From Prolixibacter sp. NT017 (GTDB taxonomy: Bacteria > Bacteroidota > Bacteroidia > Bacteroidales > Prolixibacteraceae), in contig NZ_BLAV01000001.1 in NCBI RefSeq assembly GCF_009617875.1, positions 1,178,001 through 1,242,000 on the forward strand: a stretch of DNA of 64,000 nucleotides, read 5' to 3'. Below the pieces are notes generated by a model that searched no databases, was not told the origin of the DNA, and saw only the letters and a program-made list of their open reading frames with translations. Below are positions 37,368 to 45,918 of this stretch, in pieces; position 1 is the first letter of the stretch; the number at the start of each line of letters is the position of its first letter. Made by a program: the position numbers and the translations under genes.

Positions 37368-38372
37368 TTAGTCCTGAAACTGCACATTGACGTTTCCACC
37401 GGACGCATGCATGTAAACGGGGATTCCGCCACCGTTCATCGTTCCTTTTACCCGGTCTTTTTCTGATGTGCCGGAAAAGTTATGCAGGTCGATGTGCACT
37501 CTGTCTGATTTCAAATCCAGATCCATACCCAACTTGTCTCCATTTTGAATCGTTGCGTCAACTCCACCGCCACTGGATGCCAGGTAAAGTTTCTTACTTA
37601 AATTACTGATGTTAACATGTACAGAACCTCCGCTGGATGTAGCTCTTATAGCTCCGGTTTCACCAGTGACAGTTACACCGCCTCCGCTACTACTGGCATC
37701 CACATCTCCGTGCACATTCTTCAGGCGTACACCTCCGCCGGAACTGCGTGCATAAACACTTCCGTGACCTTCATCCAGAGTTACACCGCCTCCGCTGGAG
37801 CTTAAGCGAACATCACCATTCTGATTGATAGCCTGAACACCTCCGCCGGAAGAACTTGCCTTTGTGGCTCCGGTAACGTTTTCTATTCGTATTCCACCTC
37901 CGCTGCTTGCCAGGTCATGGGTCCCATCTACATCTGATATTTTTAATCCACCGCCGCTGGACGCTACATTGCAGGACATTTCTTTCGGCACGATGATCTC
38001 TAGAGAAATGCCGACGTTGTTCCAAAATTTGAAATTTCGTTTGCGCTCAACGTTTGCCGTGATGACCGAACCATTTTTCTGTATATCCAGATTGAAATCT
38101 TTCAGAACATCAGCGAGTGACGGATCTGTAGGTGATAATACCTTCCCGTTTTTCCGGACAAATGCCTCCACAATCACTTTGTTTTGGTCGGTTCCTTCGA
38201 CGACAATCCCTCCACCGGAAGATTGGGAATTCAATGTTCCCGGTTGATTCATATCAAAGGTTTTGATTATTGTTGGAGTGCCCTTTTGAGCAAATCCGTT
38301 GCACGAAAGCAATGTTGCCATCATGACAACTAGTGTGTACTTTTTAAATTTGATTTGAGTTTTCATGATCAT
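37368..38372 (-). CDS. Envelope protein with tandem SSGGG repeats (DUF4097/head-GIN-like)
   Basis: A 334-residue exported protein. The signal region (YTLVVMMATLLSCNGFAQ) could be cut after FAQ or lipidated at the Cys of LLSC. Residues about 130-275 contain eight repeats of the form SSGGG(V/I/L) separated by 14-25 residues (for example ASSSGGGVTV). These would stack as a beta-helix or beta-solenoid with serine-glycine turns. This resembles DUF4097 or head-GIN-domain proteins, which are putative adhesins of unknown function. The DNA is correspondingly repetitive. It sits within the FtsX array, often the setting for such proteins in this phylum. A second in-frame ATG is at 38366. Confidence 0.85.
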   Translation of the reverse strand: MIMKTQIKFKKYTLVVMMATLLSCNGFAQKGTPTIIKTFDMNQPGTLNSQSSGGGIVVEGTDQNKVIVEAFVRKNGKVLSPTDPSLADVLKDFNLDIQKNGSVITANVERKRNFKFWNNVGISLEIIVPKEMSCNVASSGGGLKISDVDGTHDLASSGGGIRIENVTGATKASSSGGGVQAINQNGDVRLSSSGGGVTLDEGHGSVYARSSGGGVRLKNVHGDVDASSSGGGVTVTGETGAIRATSSGGSVHVNISNLSKKLYLASSGGGVDATIQNGDKLGMDLDLKSDRVHIDLHNFSGTSEKDRVKGTMNGGGIPVYMHASGGNVNVQFQD

Positions 38373-38393
38373 ATTTTTAGGTTCTCATTAAAG

Positions 38394-38453
38394 TTACTCA
38401 TATCTCAGCGCTTCTACGGGGTTTTTGGTCGCCGCTTTCCAGCTTTGCCAGCC
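38394..38453 (-). pseudogene. Orphan 3' tail of an FtsX gene (remnant 1)
   Basis: The minus strand reads WQSWKAATKNPVEALRYE followed by TAA, the exact C-terminus of the array's permeases, with no gene body in front of it. It ends abruptly where AT-rich DNA of the four-helix-bundle cassette begins. It lies just upstream of the Ser-Gly repeat gene. Confidence 0.9.
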
Positions 38454-38470
38454 GTTTATAATTAATAATC

Positions 38471-38872
38471 AATAATTAGTAATTGACTGTTACGTGCATG
38501 ACTTTACAATCGAATACAGTAATCTGAGTATTTCATTGAGGTCATTCCTGGTCGAATTAAATGACTCTACTTTCAGGTAATCAGTATCTTTTAATAATCT
38601 TAACCAATAATCAGTTTCGCGGGCTTCTTTATAGGCAATGCTCATTTTAGCCCTGAAGTCAGCTTTAGAGATACCACCAATCGCTTCTTCTATATTTGCT
38701 CCAATAGAAGTCCCACTCCTCAGAATTTGCTTACTCAGAACAAATTCCTCCTTTTTAGAGGACAAATGCTGGTACATTTTGACAATCCTGACAGCAAAAT
38801 TGTACGACTTGGTTAATACTACATTCTCATTTTCACTCATTGTTCATTACTAATTATTAATTACTAATTATT
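38471..38872. repeat. Perfect 14-bp inverted repeat flanking the four-helix-bundle gene
   Basis: AATAATTAGTAATT (38471-38484) and its exact complement AATTACTAATTATT (38859-38872) bracket the small gene at 38490-38840. The right copy overlaps the stop codon of the next FtsX gene. Further out, FtsX 3' tails lie on both sides (38394-38453, and the end of the gene at 38868), so the cassette is also bounded by direct repeats. Confidence 0.85.
38490..38840 (-). CDS. Four-helix-bundle protein (S23/IVP type)
   Basis: A 116-residue, all-helical protein of the S23 or 23S-rRNA-intervening-sequence (IVP) family. The typical pattern is present: YNFAVRIVKMYQHL, then QILRSGTSIGANIEEAIGGISKADF, then KMSIAYKEARETDYWLRLLKDT. 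The family forms pentamers; its role is unknown. Members are found inside intervening sequences of 23S rRNA genes and as free chromosomal copies. This one sits between two FtsX tails and is enclosed by a perfect 14-bp inverted repeat, unlike any other gene in the array. It has its own start, with AT-rich DNA on both sides. Confidence 0.93.
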   Translation of the reverse strand: MSENENVVLTKSYNFAVRIVKMYQHLSSKKEEFVLSKQILRSGTSIGANIEEAIGGISKADFRAKMSIAYKEARETDYWLRLLKDTDYLKVESFNSTRNDLNEILRLLYSIVKSCT

Positions 38873-41249
38873 CATATCTCAGCGCTTCCACCGGATTACG
38901 TGTCGCCGCTTTCCAGCTTTGCCAGCTGACGGTGAGCAGGGCAATTCCCAATGCCAGTATTCCCGCTAAGGCAAAAATCCACCAGCTTAAAGTGGTTTTG
39001 TAGGCAAAATTCTCCAGCCATTTGTTCATGGCTAACCAGGCAATGGGTGTGGCAATTGCAAAGGCGATCCCCACCCACTTAATGAAATCTTTGTTGAGCA
39101 TGGTCATCACTTCGGAAACTTTGGCACCGTTTACTTTGCGGATACCGATCTCCTTGGTACGTTGAAGGACTGATAATACAGTCAGCGTGAAAAGCCCCGT
39201 ACAGGCAATGAGAATGGCCATTATGGCAAACAGGTTCAATGTACCGGCCAGGTTTTGTTCCGGTCGGTATAAGGTTTTGATCTGGTCGTCGACGAATTTG
39301 AACTCCAGCGGATATTCCGGAACAAATTTATCCCACACCGTTCTGATGTCAGATAAAACAGCAGGATCAGATGGATTTATCCGGACGATAATCTCATTCA
39401 GGTAGAACGGGTTCATCTGGTAAAATATGGGTGTAATACCCGAACGCAACGAACGGAAATTATAATCCCGAACAACACCAATGATGGGTCCCTTAAATCC
39501 CCATACTTCAAATTCTTTACCGATGGGATTGGTGATGCCCATTGCTTTCACTGCACTTTGATTTAAAATGTAAGCACTTTTATGGGTATCGAAACTGGTA
39601 ACATCAGAAGGGAAACTGGGGCTGAAACTTCGTCCCTCCACGATTTCAACTCCCAGAGTTTTGAAATAATCATAGGATACCGAGGCCCAATTCATCTCTA
39701 CTTTCTGATCTTTGGTTCTTCCTTCCCAGCTGGGAGCATCTTCATCTGTTTCCACTGAAGCGGGTGAAGAGAACGCCATCGTTACATTTTTAATCCCCGG
39801 ATACTTCTTTAACTCACCCGCAAATACATCAAACTTGTCGCTGTAGATTCCTTCACCGATGTGCATGTTGAGCGGTATGGTTAACAGTTCGTTTTTTGCA
39901 TATCCGGTCTTTTTGTTCTCCAGGTAGTTCGTTTGTTTATGGATGGAAAAAGTACTGATAAGCAATATGATACTTAGTAGGAACTGGCCAATAACAAGTA
40001 AATTGATCAGCTTGAATTTCCCTGGTATGAAGATGCCCTGGTTCCTGAAAATACTGGCGGGTTTCTGTGAAGCCAGAATAAAGGATGGATAGATGGCCGG
40101 TAATAAAGACGCAAGAAATACAGTAATCAGGAGAATAATGCTGAGCTTCCAATCGAAAAGATTAATGTTGGGTAAGAGAGGAAAAACTTTTGTCAGGTAA
40201 CCGCGATAGAACACAAACAGGAGGATTGCCGCACTAAGACTGAGAAACATCATGGCCGAAACTTCCTGCAGATGTTCTTTGAACAGAGTTGTTCTTGAGG
40301 CGCCGCAAACCTTTTTGATAGAAGTGTCAGTACTTCGCTGACTCATGGTGCCGATGTACAGAAACAGAAAATTCGCCGCAGAAATGACGAGAATGATAAT
40401 CGCAACAGCGACTAATATGTACAGATACTTCACATTGGCCTGAGGCGTTGATTCCCATGCTGTCCTATGGTCGACATGGATGGATGTTAACGGTTGCAGT
40501 AGTAGTTCGTTTTTGTTGCTTGGGATGAATTTTGAAATAAGATTCTTCGCTTTTGCAGAGAATTCATGCACCTTGGTGTTGTCAGCCAGGCGGACAAAAG
40601 TGAATATATCACTTTCGTATTTCCAGCTTGGTTCGACCCATATCTGGGTCAGTTGAGATATCTTTTTTAGTGGCAATACGATGTTCCCCCGGAAGTTCGA
40701 ATTGGTTTTGAAATCGTCGTAAACACCGGTGACTGTGAATTCATTATTCCCGCCGATTAGTAAGTGCTGCCCAATCGGATTTTTATTGCCAAAGTATTTT
40801 TTAGCAGCAGTTTTTGATAATACGACTGCATCGGGTGTTTGAAGGCATTGCTCCCTGTCTCCTTTCACCATGGGAAATGAAAACAGGCTGAAAAAGTCAG
40901 GATCAGCAAAAATGGCCTGGTTTTCATTGAATTTATTTTCACCGGCAGAGCAAGCCAGATATCCGTAGAAAAAACCGATTCGGGTGGTTGCTTTTACCTC
41001 CGGGAAGTTGGATTTTAATGCTTCCGCTAATGGTGCATAGGTATAGGAGTTTAAATGTTCGCCGTCTTTCTCAATAACCTGGTAGATTTCCTGAGAATGC
41101 GGGTTTTCGGAATCGTAATTAAATTCCTGATGCACATAGCCAAGAATGATGCCGGCAGAGACAAGTCCCAAAGCCATCCCTAATACGTTGATTAGTGAGA
41201 GTTTCAGATTCCTGGCGATCGATCGGTAAATAAGAACCAATTTTTTCAT
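38868..41249 (-). CDS. FtsX-like ABC-transporter permease
   Basis: A 793-residue permease. The N-terminal helix (LINVLGMALGLVSAGIILGYVHQE) precedes a periplasmic domain with Asn- and Ser-rich loops. The central group (YLYILVAVAIIILVISAANFLFLYIG) carries QRSTDTSIKKVCGASRTTLFKE, a degenerate coupling motif without the KEIGI core. The C-terminal motif is QRTKEIGIRKVNGAKVSE and the protein ends RNPVEALRYE. The stop codon lies inside the right arm of the inverted repeat that bounds the four-helix-bundle cassette. Confidence 0.94.
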   Translation of the reverse strand: MKKLVLIYRSIARNLKLSLINVLGMALGLVSAGIILGYVHQEFNYDSENPHSQEIYQVIEKDGEHLNSYTYAPLAEALKSNFPEVKATTRIGFFYGYLACSAGENKFNENQAIFADPDFFSLFSFPMVKGDREQCLQTPDAVVLSKTAAKKYFGNKNPIGQHLLIGGNNEFTVTGVYDDFKTNSNFRGNIVLPLKKISQLTQIWVEPSWKYESDIFTFVRLADNTKVHEFSAKAKNLISKFIPSNKNELLLQPLTSIHVDHRTAWESTPQANVKYLYILVAVAIIILVISAANFLFLYIGTMSQRSTDTSIKKVCGASRTTLFKEHLQEVSAMMFLSLSAAILLFVFYRGYLTKVFPLLPNINLFDWKLSIILLITVFLASLLPAIYPSFILASQKPASIFRNQGIFIPGKFKLINLLVIGQFLLSIILLISTFSIHKQTNYLENKKTGYAKNELLTIPLNMHIGEGIYSDKFDVFAGELKKYPGIKNVTMAFSSPASVETDEDAPSWEGRTKDQKVEMNWASVSYDYFKTLGVEIVEGRSFSPSFPSDVTSFDTHKSAYILNQSAVKAMGITNPIGKEFEVWGFKGPIIGVVRDYNFRSLRSGITPIFYQMNPFYLNEIIVRINPSDPAVLSDIRTVWDKFVPEYPLEFKFVDDQIKTLYRPEQNLAGTLNLFAIMAILIACTGLFTLTVLSVLQRTKEIGIRKVNGAKVSEVMTMLNKDFIKWVGIAFAIATPIAWLAMNKWLENFAYKTTLSWWIFALAGILALGIALLTVSWQSWKAATRNPVEALRYE

Positions 41250-41273
41250 GATCTGTGCATTTTGTTTGTTTAG

Positions 41274-41321
41274 TTATTCATATCGCAATGCTTCTACCGC
41301 GACGCTTCATTCGGGATTTCG
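41274..41321 (-). pseudogene. Orphan FtsX 3' tail (remnant 2), in frame behind a permease stop
   Basis: Directly after the stop of the 41322 gene and in the same frame, the minus strand reads RNPE, a stop, SVA, then VEALRYE and TAA. It is a damaged second copy of the array's C-terminus, most simply explained by unequal exchange at the 3' end. Confidence 0.8.
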
Positions 41322-43697
41322 TTACTCATATCTCAGCGCTTCCACCGGATTCCTCCTTGCTGCTTTCCAGCTTTGCCAGCTAACGGTAAATAGGGCAATT
41401 CCTAATGCCAGTATGCCAGCCAGGGCAAAGATCCACCAGCTCAAACTGGTTTTGTACGCGAAGTTTTCCAACCATTTATGCATGACAAACCAGGCAACCG
41501 GCGTGGCAATTAGGAAAGCAATAGCGACCCACTTGATAAAATCCATATTGAGCAAGGTCATTACCTCTGAAACTTTCGCCCCGTTAACTTTACGGATACC
41601 GATCTCCTTGGTACGCTGGCGCGTTGTAAATACGGTCAGACCAAACAGGCCGATTAGGGCAATGAACATAGCCAGTAAACTGAAAAAACCAATAGTCTTT
41701 TGCTGGGCCTGATAAGATTGATAGTTGGATGCCAACGCATCATCGAGAAATGAAATCTGAAAAGGAGTTTCCGGAAACCTGTTCGTCCAGAGTTTCTTTA
41801 TTTGATGGAGCAAACTTTGTATATCGGCTGTTTGAAAACGAACGTTAACTACCTGGTAGCCCCATCCATCCCACGATGGATTTGACATGATGATTAATGG
41901 CTGGATACTGCTGGTCAATGGTTTGAAATTGAAGTTATTTACGACGCCAATCACGTTTAGTTTTCCATCACGGTCAATTTCTTTACCAATTGGGTTTTTC
42001 CATCCGGCCCTTTTTACCAGCTGTTGATTAACCAATACGGCATTTTTGTCGAGGCTTTTATTTTCCCTGAAGTTTCTGCCTCTAATAATATGGACGTCGA
42101 AGCATTTAAAAAAGTCTGCATCGGTGTAGAGTGCATTTATGATAGTTCGCTGTTGTTCTCCTTCCAATTTGTATCCATTTGCGGTCAATCCGTTACCTAC
42201 AGGCTGACTACTTAGGCTTACGGCGTGAACAGAAGCTAATTGGAGTAAATCCTGTTTGAACCCATTCAGTTCATTGTTGATGAATTCGTCGTCAGAGTAG
42301 ACAGAAAGAACATTATTCTTGTCAAAACCTAATTCATGATTCAATAAAAAACTGTTTTGTCTGGCTACGACAAAAACGGAAACAAGCAAAAGAATGACGA
42401 CGGCAAATTGAAAAGAAACCAGTAGTCTGTTTCTCATTTTTCCGGATACGTCCGTCATTGTTGTATTCTTTAATGCTTCAATTGATTTTGTTTTTATCAC
42501 TTTTCTTGATGAAAAAAAGGAGACAACAAGTGATAAAAGAGAAATGATAATTAGTAGAAAGACTACTATAGATAAGACTGATTCCTGCATAGAGACAGTC
42601 GTTTGTAGGTAGGTATTCAGGAAAGGTAAAAACACCTGAAGGAGGATAATTCCCACTAACGAAGCGGTCGCTGTTAATATCAGGACTTCAATGAAAGTCT
42701 GAAATATCAGTGCGTATTTTTCTGCACCAAAGATTTTAAGAAGACCCAAATCTTTCTTTTTTGCAAGTCTCTGGGCGGTATATAGAATAATATAATTGAC
42801 TATGGCCAGTAATAAAATCAGCAGGGTGATACTGCCAATAATATAGATGCTGCTTTTGCTGCGATTTGAAGAGCAATCGTATTGAATGGAGCCATCTGAT
42901 AAGTGTACATTTTCAATATTTTGCAATGATGCAGAATAGGACCACCCCGAACGATTCCATTTGTCATTAATCTTTTTCTGAAGAAAATCCGGAAATGCCT
43001 TCTCTATTTGTTGAGGGGAAGTGCCCTTTGAGAGTTCCAGGTACGAAAGCATTGTCCATCCGCCATCCCATCCTTTGTAATCATCGCTTTGTCCGATGTA
43101 TTTTAATGAGATAATAGCATCAAAAGTGAGGTGGGTGTTGCGAGGAGGATTGGCCGCAATTCCGGTAACCGTGAGTAATTTATGGTTGTATTTGAGTGTT
43201 TTACCAATCGGGTTGGAATTTCCGAATAGTTGTTTGGCTGTATGTTCACTCAGTACAATTTTATCTGCATTGTTCAGTACAGTTGTTGGATTTCCTGTGA
43301 GCAATTTAAAATGGAAAAAAGGGAAGAAATTGTCATCCGCAAAACGAAGATTATTTATTGAATAAAGGGCGTTACCAGAATATACCTTCGCAGGATTTTC
43401 CATGGTCACACGACAATATGCATCAATTCCAGGTATTTCTGATTTCATATCGGGTGCCACCGGATAATATACAAATGCAGATGATGAGACGCCCCGGTTA
43501 GTCTTGGTTGTACTGACTACCCGATAAATTCGATTATGGTTTGGGAAAAACTTATCGAAACTAAATTCATATTTTACAAACAGAAATAGAAAAAGACAAG
43601 CTGCAATTCCTATAGAGAATCCCAAAATATTAATAATGGAATTCATTTTGTTTTTCAAAATATTCCGTAAAGCGAGTTTGAAAAAGATAACATCCAT
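41322..43697 (-). CDS. FtsX-like ABC-transporter permease, first gene of the array
   Basis: A 791-residue permease. The N-terminal helix is IINILGFSIGIAACLFLFLFVKYE. The central group (IYIIGSITLLILLLAIVNYIILYTAQ) carries LAKKKDLGLLKIFGAEKYAL, a variant of the coupling motif. The C-terminal motif is QRTKEIGIRKVNGAKVSEVMTLLNMD, and the block up to RRNPVEALRYE is of the homogenised type. The gene is followed by a damaged extra copy of its own tail. Its own promoter was not found; an orphan FtsX tail lies 57 bases upstream. Confidence 0.94.
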   Translation of the reverse strand: MDVIFFKLALRNILKNKMNSIINILGFSIGIAACLFLFLFVKYEFSFDKFFPNHNRIYRVVSTTKTNRGVSSSAFVYYPVAPDMKSEIPGIDAYCRVTMENPAKVYSGNALYSINNLRFADDNFFPFFHFKLLTGNPTTVLNNADKIVLSEHTAKQLFGNSNPIGKTLKYNHKLLTVTGIAANPPRNTHLTFDAIISLKYIGQSDDYKGWDGGWTMLSYLELSKGTSPQQIEKAFPDFLQKKINDKWNRSGWSYSASLQNIENVHLSDGSIQYDCSSNRSKSSIYIIGSITLLILLLAIVNYIILYTAQRLAKKKDLGLLKIFGAEKYALIFQTFIEVLILTATASLVGIILLQVFLPFLNTYLQTTVSMQESVLSIVVFLLIIISLLSLVVSFFSSRKVIKTKSIEALKNTTMTDVSGKMRNRLLVSFQFAVVILLLVSVFVVARQNSFLLNHELGFDKNNVLSVYSDDEFINNELNGFKQDLLQLASVHAVSLSSQPVGNGLTANGYKLEGEQQRTIINALYTDADFFKCFDVHIIRGRNFRENKSLDKNAVLVNQQLVKRAGWKNPIGKEIDRDGKLNVIGVVNNFNFKPLTSSIQPLIIMSNPSWDGWGYQVVNVRFQTADIQSLLHQIKKLWTNRFPETPFQISFLDDALASNYQSYQAQQKTIGFFSLLAMFIALIGLFGLTVFTTRQRTKEIGIRKVNGAKVSEVMTLLNMDFIKWVAIAFLIATPVAWFVMHKWLENFAYKTSLSWWIFALAGILALGIALFTVSWQSWKAARRNPVEALRYE

Positions 43698-43753
43698 TTT
43701 TTTCTATTTTACTCGTTTGTTTGATTCAATTGAGCAGTCGCTACTGATTTGAT

Positions 43754-43804
43754 TTATTCGTACCTCAGTGCTTCAACAGGATTTCGTGCTGAAGCTTTCC
43801 AGCT
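43754..43804 (-). pseudogene. Orphan 3' tail of an FtsX gene (remnant 3)
   Basis: The minus strand reads SWKASARNPVEALRYE and TAA, with no gene body in front of it; at 43805 the similarity stops and the DNA of the hemH 3' region begins. It marks the upstream edge of the array, so at least one more permease gene probably once stood here. Confidence 0.9.
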
Positions 43805-43824
43805 TAATTCTTTGGAAAAGTTAA

Positions 43825-43855
43825 TCAAAAAAAATGCCCTTATCGATAAGGGCAT
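43825..43855 (-). terminator. Terminator of the hemL-hemH transcription unit
   Basis: A perfect 9-bp stem, ATGCCCTTA (43834-43842) with TAAGGGCAT (43847-43855), over a 4-base loop, followed on the minus strand by eight T. It separates the heme genes from the FtsX array. Confidence 0.95.
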
Positions 43856-43947
43856 GTATATCAAGTGATAGTATGTTGTGTATTACACGGATTTTATCAA
43901 AAACTTTGACAACCGTGTCAATTATCTTGTCAATATAAGCTTGGGTT

Positions 43948-44967
43948 TTAGTTCATCTTTTCTTTCACCATGGCTTCCAGTGCATCAATCCATAGCGGTT
44001 GGTCGTTGAGGCTTTCCACCATCGTGAGTGTTTCGCCACCGTTGCCGGTGAAGAAGCGTTTGTAATCGATGCCGATTTCCACGCGGGTTTCCAGACAGTC
44101 GGCGACAAACGACGGAGCTGCCACCAATAGCTTTTTCACGCCTTGTTTGGCTTGTTCTTCTAATAATTTATCGGTAAACGGTTTGATCCATTTGTCCGAT
44201 AGGCGCGATTGAAAGGAGACCGTATAATCACCGGGTTTGAGTCCGAGTTCGTCTGCCAGTTTGCGAGAAGTAGCATAACAGGCGGCTTTGTAGCAGAAGG
44301 TCCCGTGTGCCGGCATCGCTTCATGACAGGTACAGGTAGTGTTGCTGATGCCGGGGTGTGATTTGTCGAGATGACGCAAGGGGAGACCGTGATAGGAAAA
44401 GATGATGTGGTCGTACTCCTCCGGCTTTTGTTCACGGATGCGTTCGGCGAAAGCTTGAATGAAATCTGGACGGTCGTAAAACTGACTAATGACCTGTACA
44501 TCGGGAATGACATTCCATTTCCGTACAGCCGCCCAGAACGCTTCGATGGCAGTTCCGGTGGAGGAGGAAGCGTATTGCGGGAAAAGGGGCAGCAGGATGA
44601 TGCGCTCGAATCCGCCTTCCTTAATTTGCTTCAAAGCGGCTTTTAGTGACGGATTACCGTATCGCATGGCCACGAATACCTTATCACCTCCCGGCAGGCG
44701 TGCTTCCAGTTTTTCCTGAACGCTGTTGGCAAAAACAACCAGTGGCGAGCCTTCTTCAGTCCAAAGTTGCTGGTACAATTTCATCGATTTTGGGGCCCGG
44801 AACGGAACGATGATCAGGTTCACCAGAATCTTTTGCAGTAGCCAGGGAATGTCAATCACCCTTCGGTCGTTGAGGAACTGAAACAGGTAGCGACGAACAC
44901 TGCCAACCTTCGGCTCGTCGGGTGTTCCGACATTCATCAGGAGAACAGCTGTTTTCTTTACGGCCAT
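43948..44967 (-). CDS. hemH: Ferrochelatase
   Basis: Inserts Fe2+ into protoporphyrin IX, the last step of heme synthesis. The 339-residue protein has the family signatures: LLMNVGTPDEP at the start, ILLPLFPQYASSSTGTA, and the catalytic His in FSYHGLPLRHL. A conserved Glu lies in DCLETRVEIG. A segment with four Cys (CTCHEAMPAHGTFC, then YKAAC) follows the active-site His; some bacterial ferrochelatases bind an iron-sulfur cluster, but whether these residues do so is not known. It is the last gene of the unit, 42 bases after hemF, and is followed by the strong hairpin at 43834. Confidence 0.96.
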   Translation of the reverse strand: MAVKKTAVLLMNVGTPDEPKVGSVRRYLFQFLNDRRVIDIPWLLQKILVNLIIVPFRAPKSMKLYQQLWTEEGSPLVVFANSVQEKLEARLPGGDKVFVAMRYGNPSLKAALKQIKEGGFERIILLPLFPQYASSSTGTAIEAFWAAVRKWNVIPDVQVISQFYDRPDFIQAFAERIREQKPEEYDHIIFSYHGLPLRHLDKSHPGISNTTCTCHEAMPAHGTFCYKAACYATSRKLADELGLKPGDYTVSFQSRLSDKWIKPFTDKLLEEQAKQGVKKLLVAAPSFVADCLETRVEIGIDYKRFFTGNGGETLTMVESLNDQPLWIDALEAMVKEKMN

Positions 44968-45009
44968 GAAAGCAATTTTAGGTAGTTAAATTTTTGTTTA
45001 GGAAACAAG

Positions 45010-45918
45010 TTAATCTGTTAAACAGTTCACCCAGTCGATATCTTTTTTCAGTAACGAAAGGGTTTCTGCTTCGCGTGAACCGGATTCCGGTGTGTAGTTG
45101 TATTCCCAAACGGCTTCCGGTGGCATGCTCACCAAAATACTTTCGGTATTTCCACCCGAGGCCAGCCCGAACTTGGTTCCCCGGTCATATACCAGGTTGA
45201 ACTCCACATATCGGCCACGCCGCATTCGCTGCCATTTTTCTTCTCGTTCGGTGAATGGCTTATCGGCATATTTGTCCAGTTGTCTGGCGTACATTTCCGG
45301 GTACGCACTCGCCAAATCGATGGTGAATTGCAGCAACTTTTCAAAAGGTACCTCTTCGGTGGGTTTTAACCGGTCGAAGAAAATACCACCCACGCCCCGT
45401 GTTTCATCACGGTGAGGAATGAAAAAGTAGTCGTCAGCCCATTTTTTATAATCGGGATAGAACGAAGGTGAATACTGGTCGCAGATTTCCTTCAGTTTCC
45501 GGTGAAATTGCTGTGCTCCGGCTTTGTCGATGTAATGCGGTGTGAGGTCGATGCCGCCGCCGAACCATTGTATGCCGTTGTCGAGACTGAAATGGCGAAC
45601 GTTCATGTGAATAATCGGAGCGTTTGGGTTTACCGGATGCAGAATGGAGGAGATCCCGGTAGCCGCATATGCCGAAGCTTTTTCGCCAAGCAGTTTTTCC
45701 ATTTGGGCACTGTAGATGCCTTCCACGTGCGAGAAGTTAATGGCTCCCTTGGCAATCTTATCTCCGCCGGCAATTACCCGCGTCATGCCACCGCCAATGT
45801 TTTTTTTCCATATATCGCGACTGAACGTGGCTTTGCCGTCGGCCTGTTCGAGGCGGGCGCACATTTTCTCCTGCAATTCGCTGTAAAGCTCCGCTATCCG
45901 GGCTGTCTCTTTCATCAA
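45010..45918 (-). CDS. hemF: Oxygen-dependent coproporphyrinogen III oxidase
   Basis: Converts coproporphyrinogen III to protoporphyrinogen IX with O2. The 302-residue protein shows RDIWKKNIGGGMTRVI, WFGGGIDLTPHYID, HRDETRGVGGIFFD, and a C-terminal EFNLVYDRGTKFGLASGGNTESILVSMPP, all typical of HemF. Its start overlaps the stop of hemG by four bases, so the two are translationally coupled. Met-Met at the start leaves 45918 or 45915 as the initiation codon. It is present together with hemN, so the pathway can run with or without oxygen. Confidence 0.97.
   Translation of the reverse strand: MMKETARIAELYSELQEKMCARLEQADGKATFSRDIWKKNIGGGMTRVIAGGDKIAKGAINFSHVEGIYSAQMEKLLGEKASAYAATGISSILHPVNPNAPIIHMNVRHFSLDNGIQWFGGGIDLTPHYIDKAGAQQFHRKLKEICDQYSPSFYPDYKKWADDYFFIPHRDETRGVGGIFFDRLKPTEEVPFEKLLQFTIDLASAYPEMYARQLDKYADKPFTEREEKWQRMRRGRYVEFNLVYDRGTKFGLASGGNTESILVSMPPEAVWEYNYTPESGSREAETLSLLKKDIDWVNCLTD

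Noticed and set aside
43887..43918. Inverted repeat ACACGG...CCGTGT after hemH
   Set aside because: Short stem, long loop and no T tract; the true terminator is the stronger hairpin at 43834-43855.
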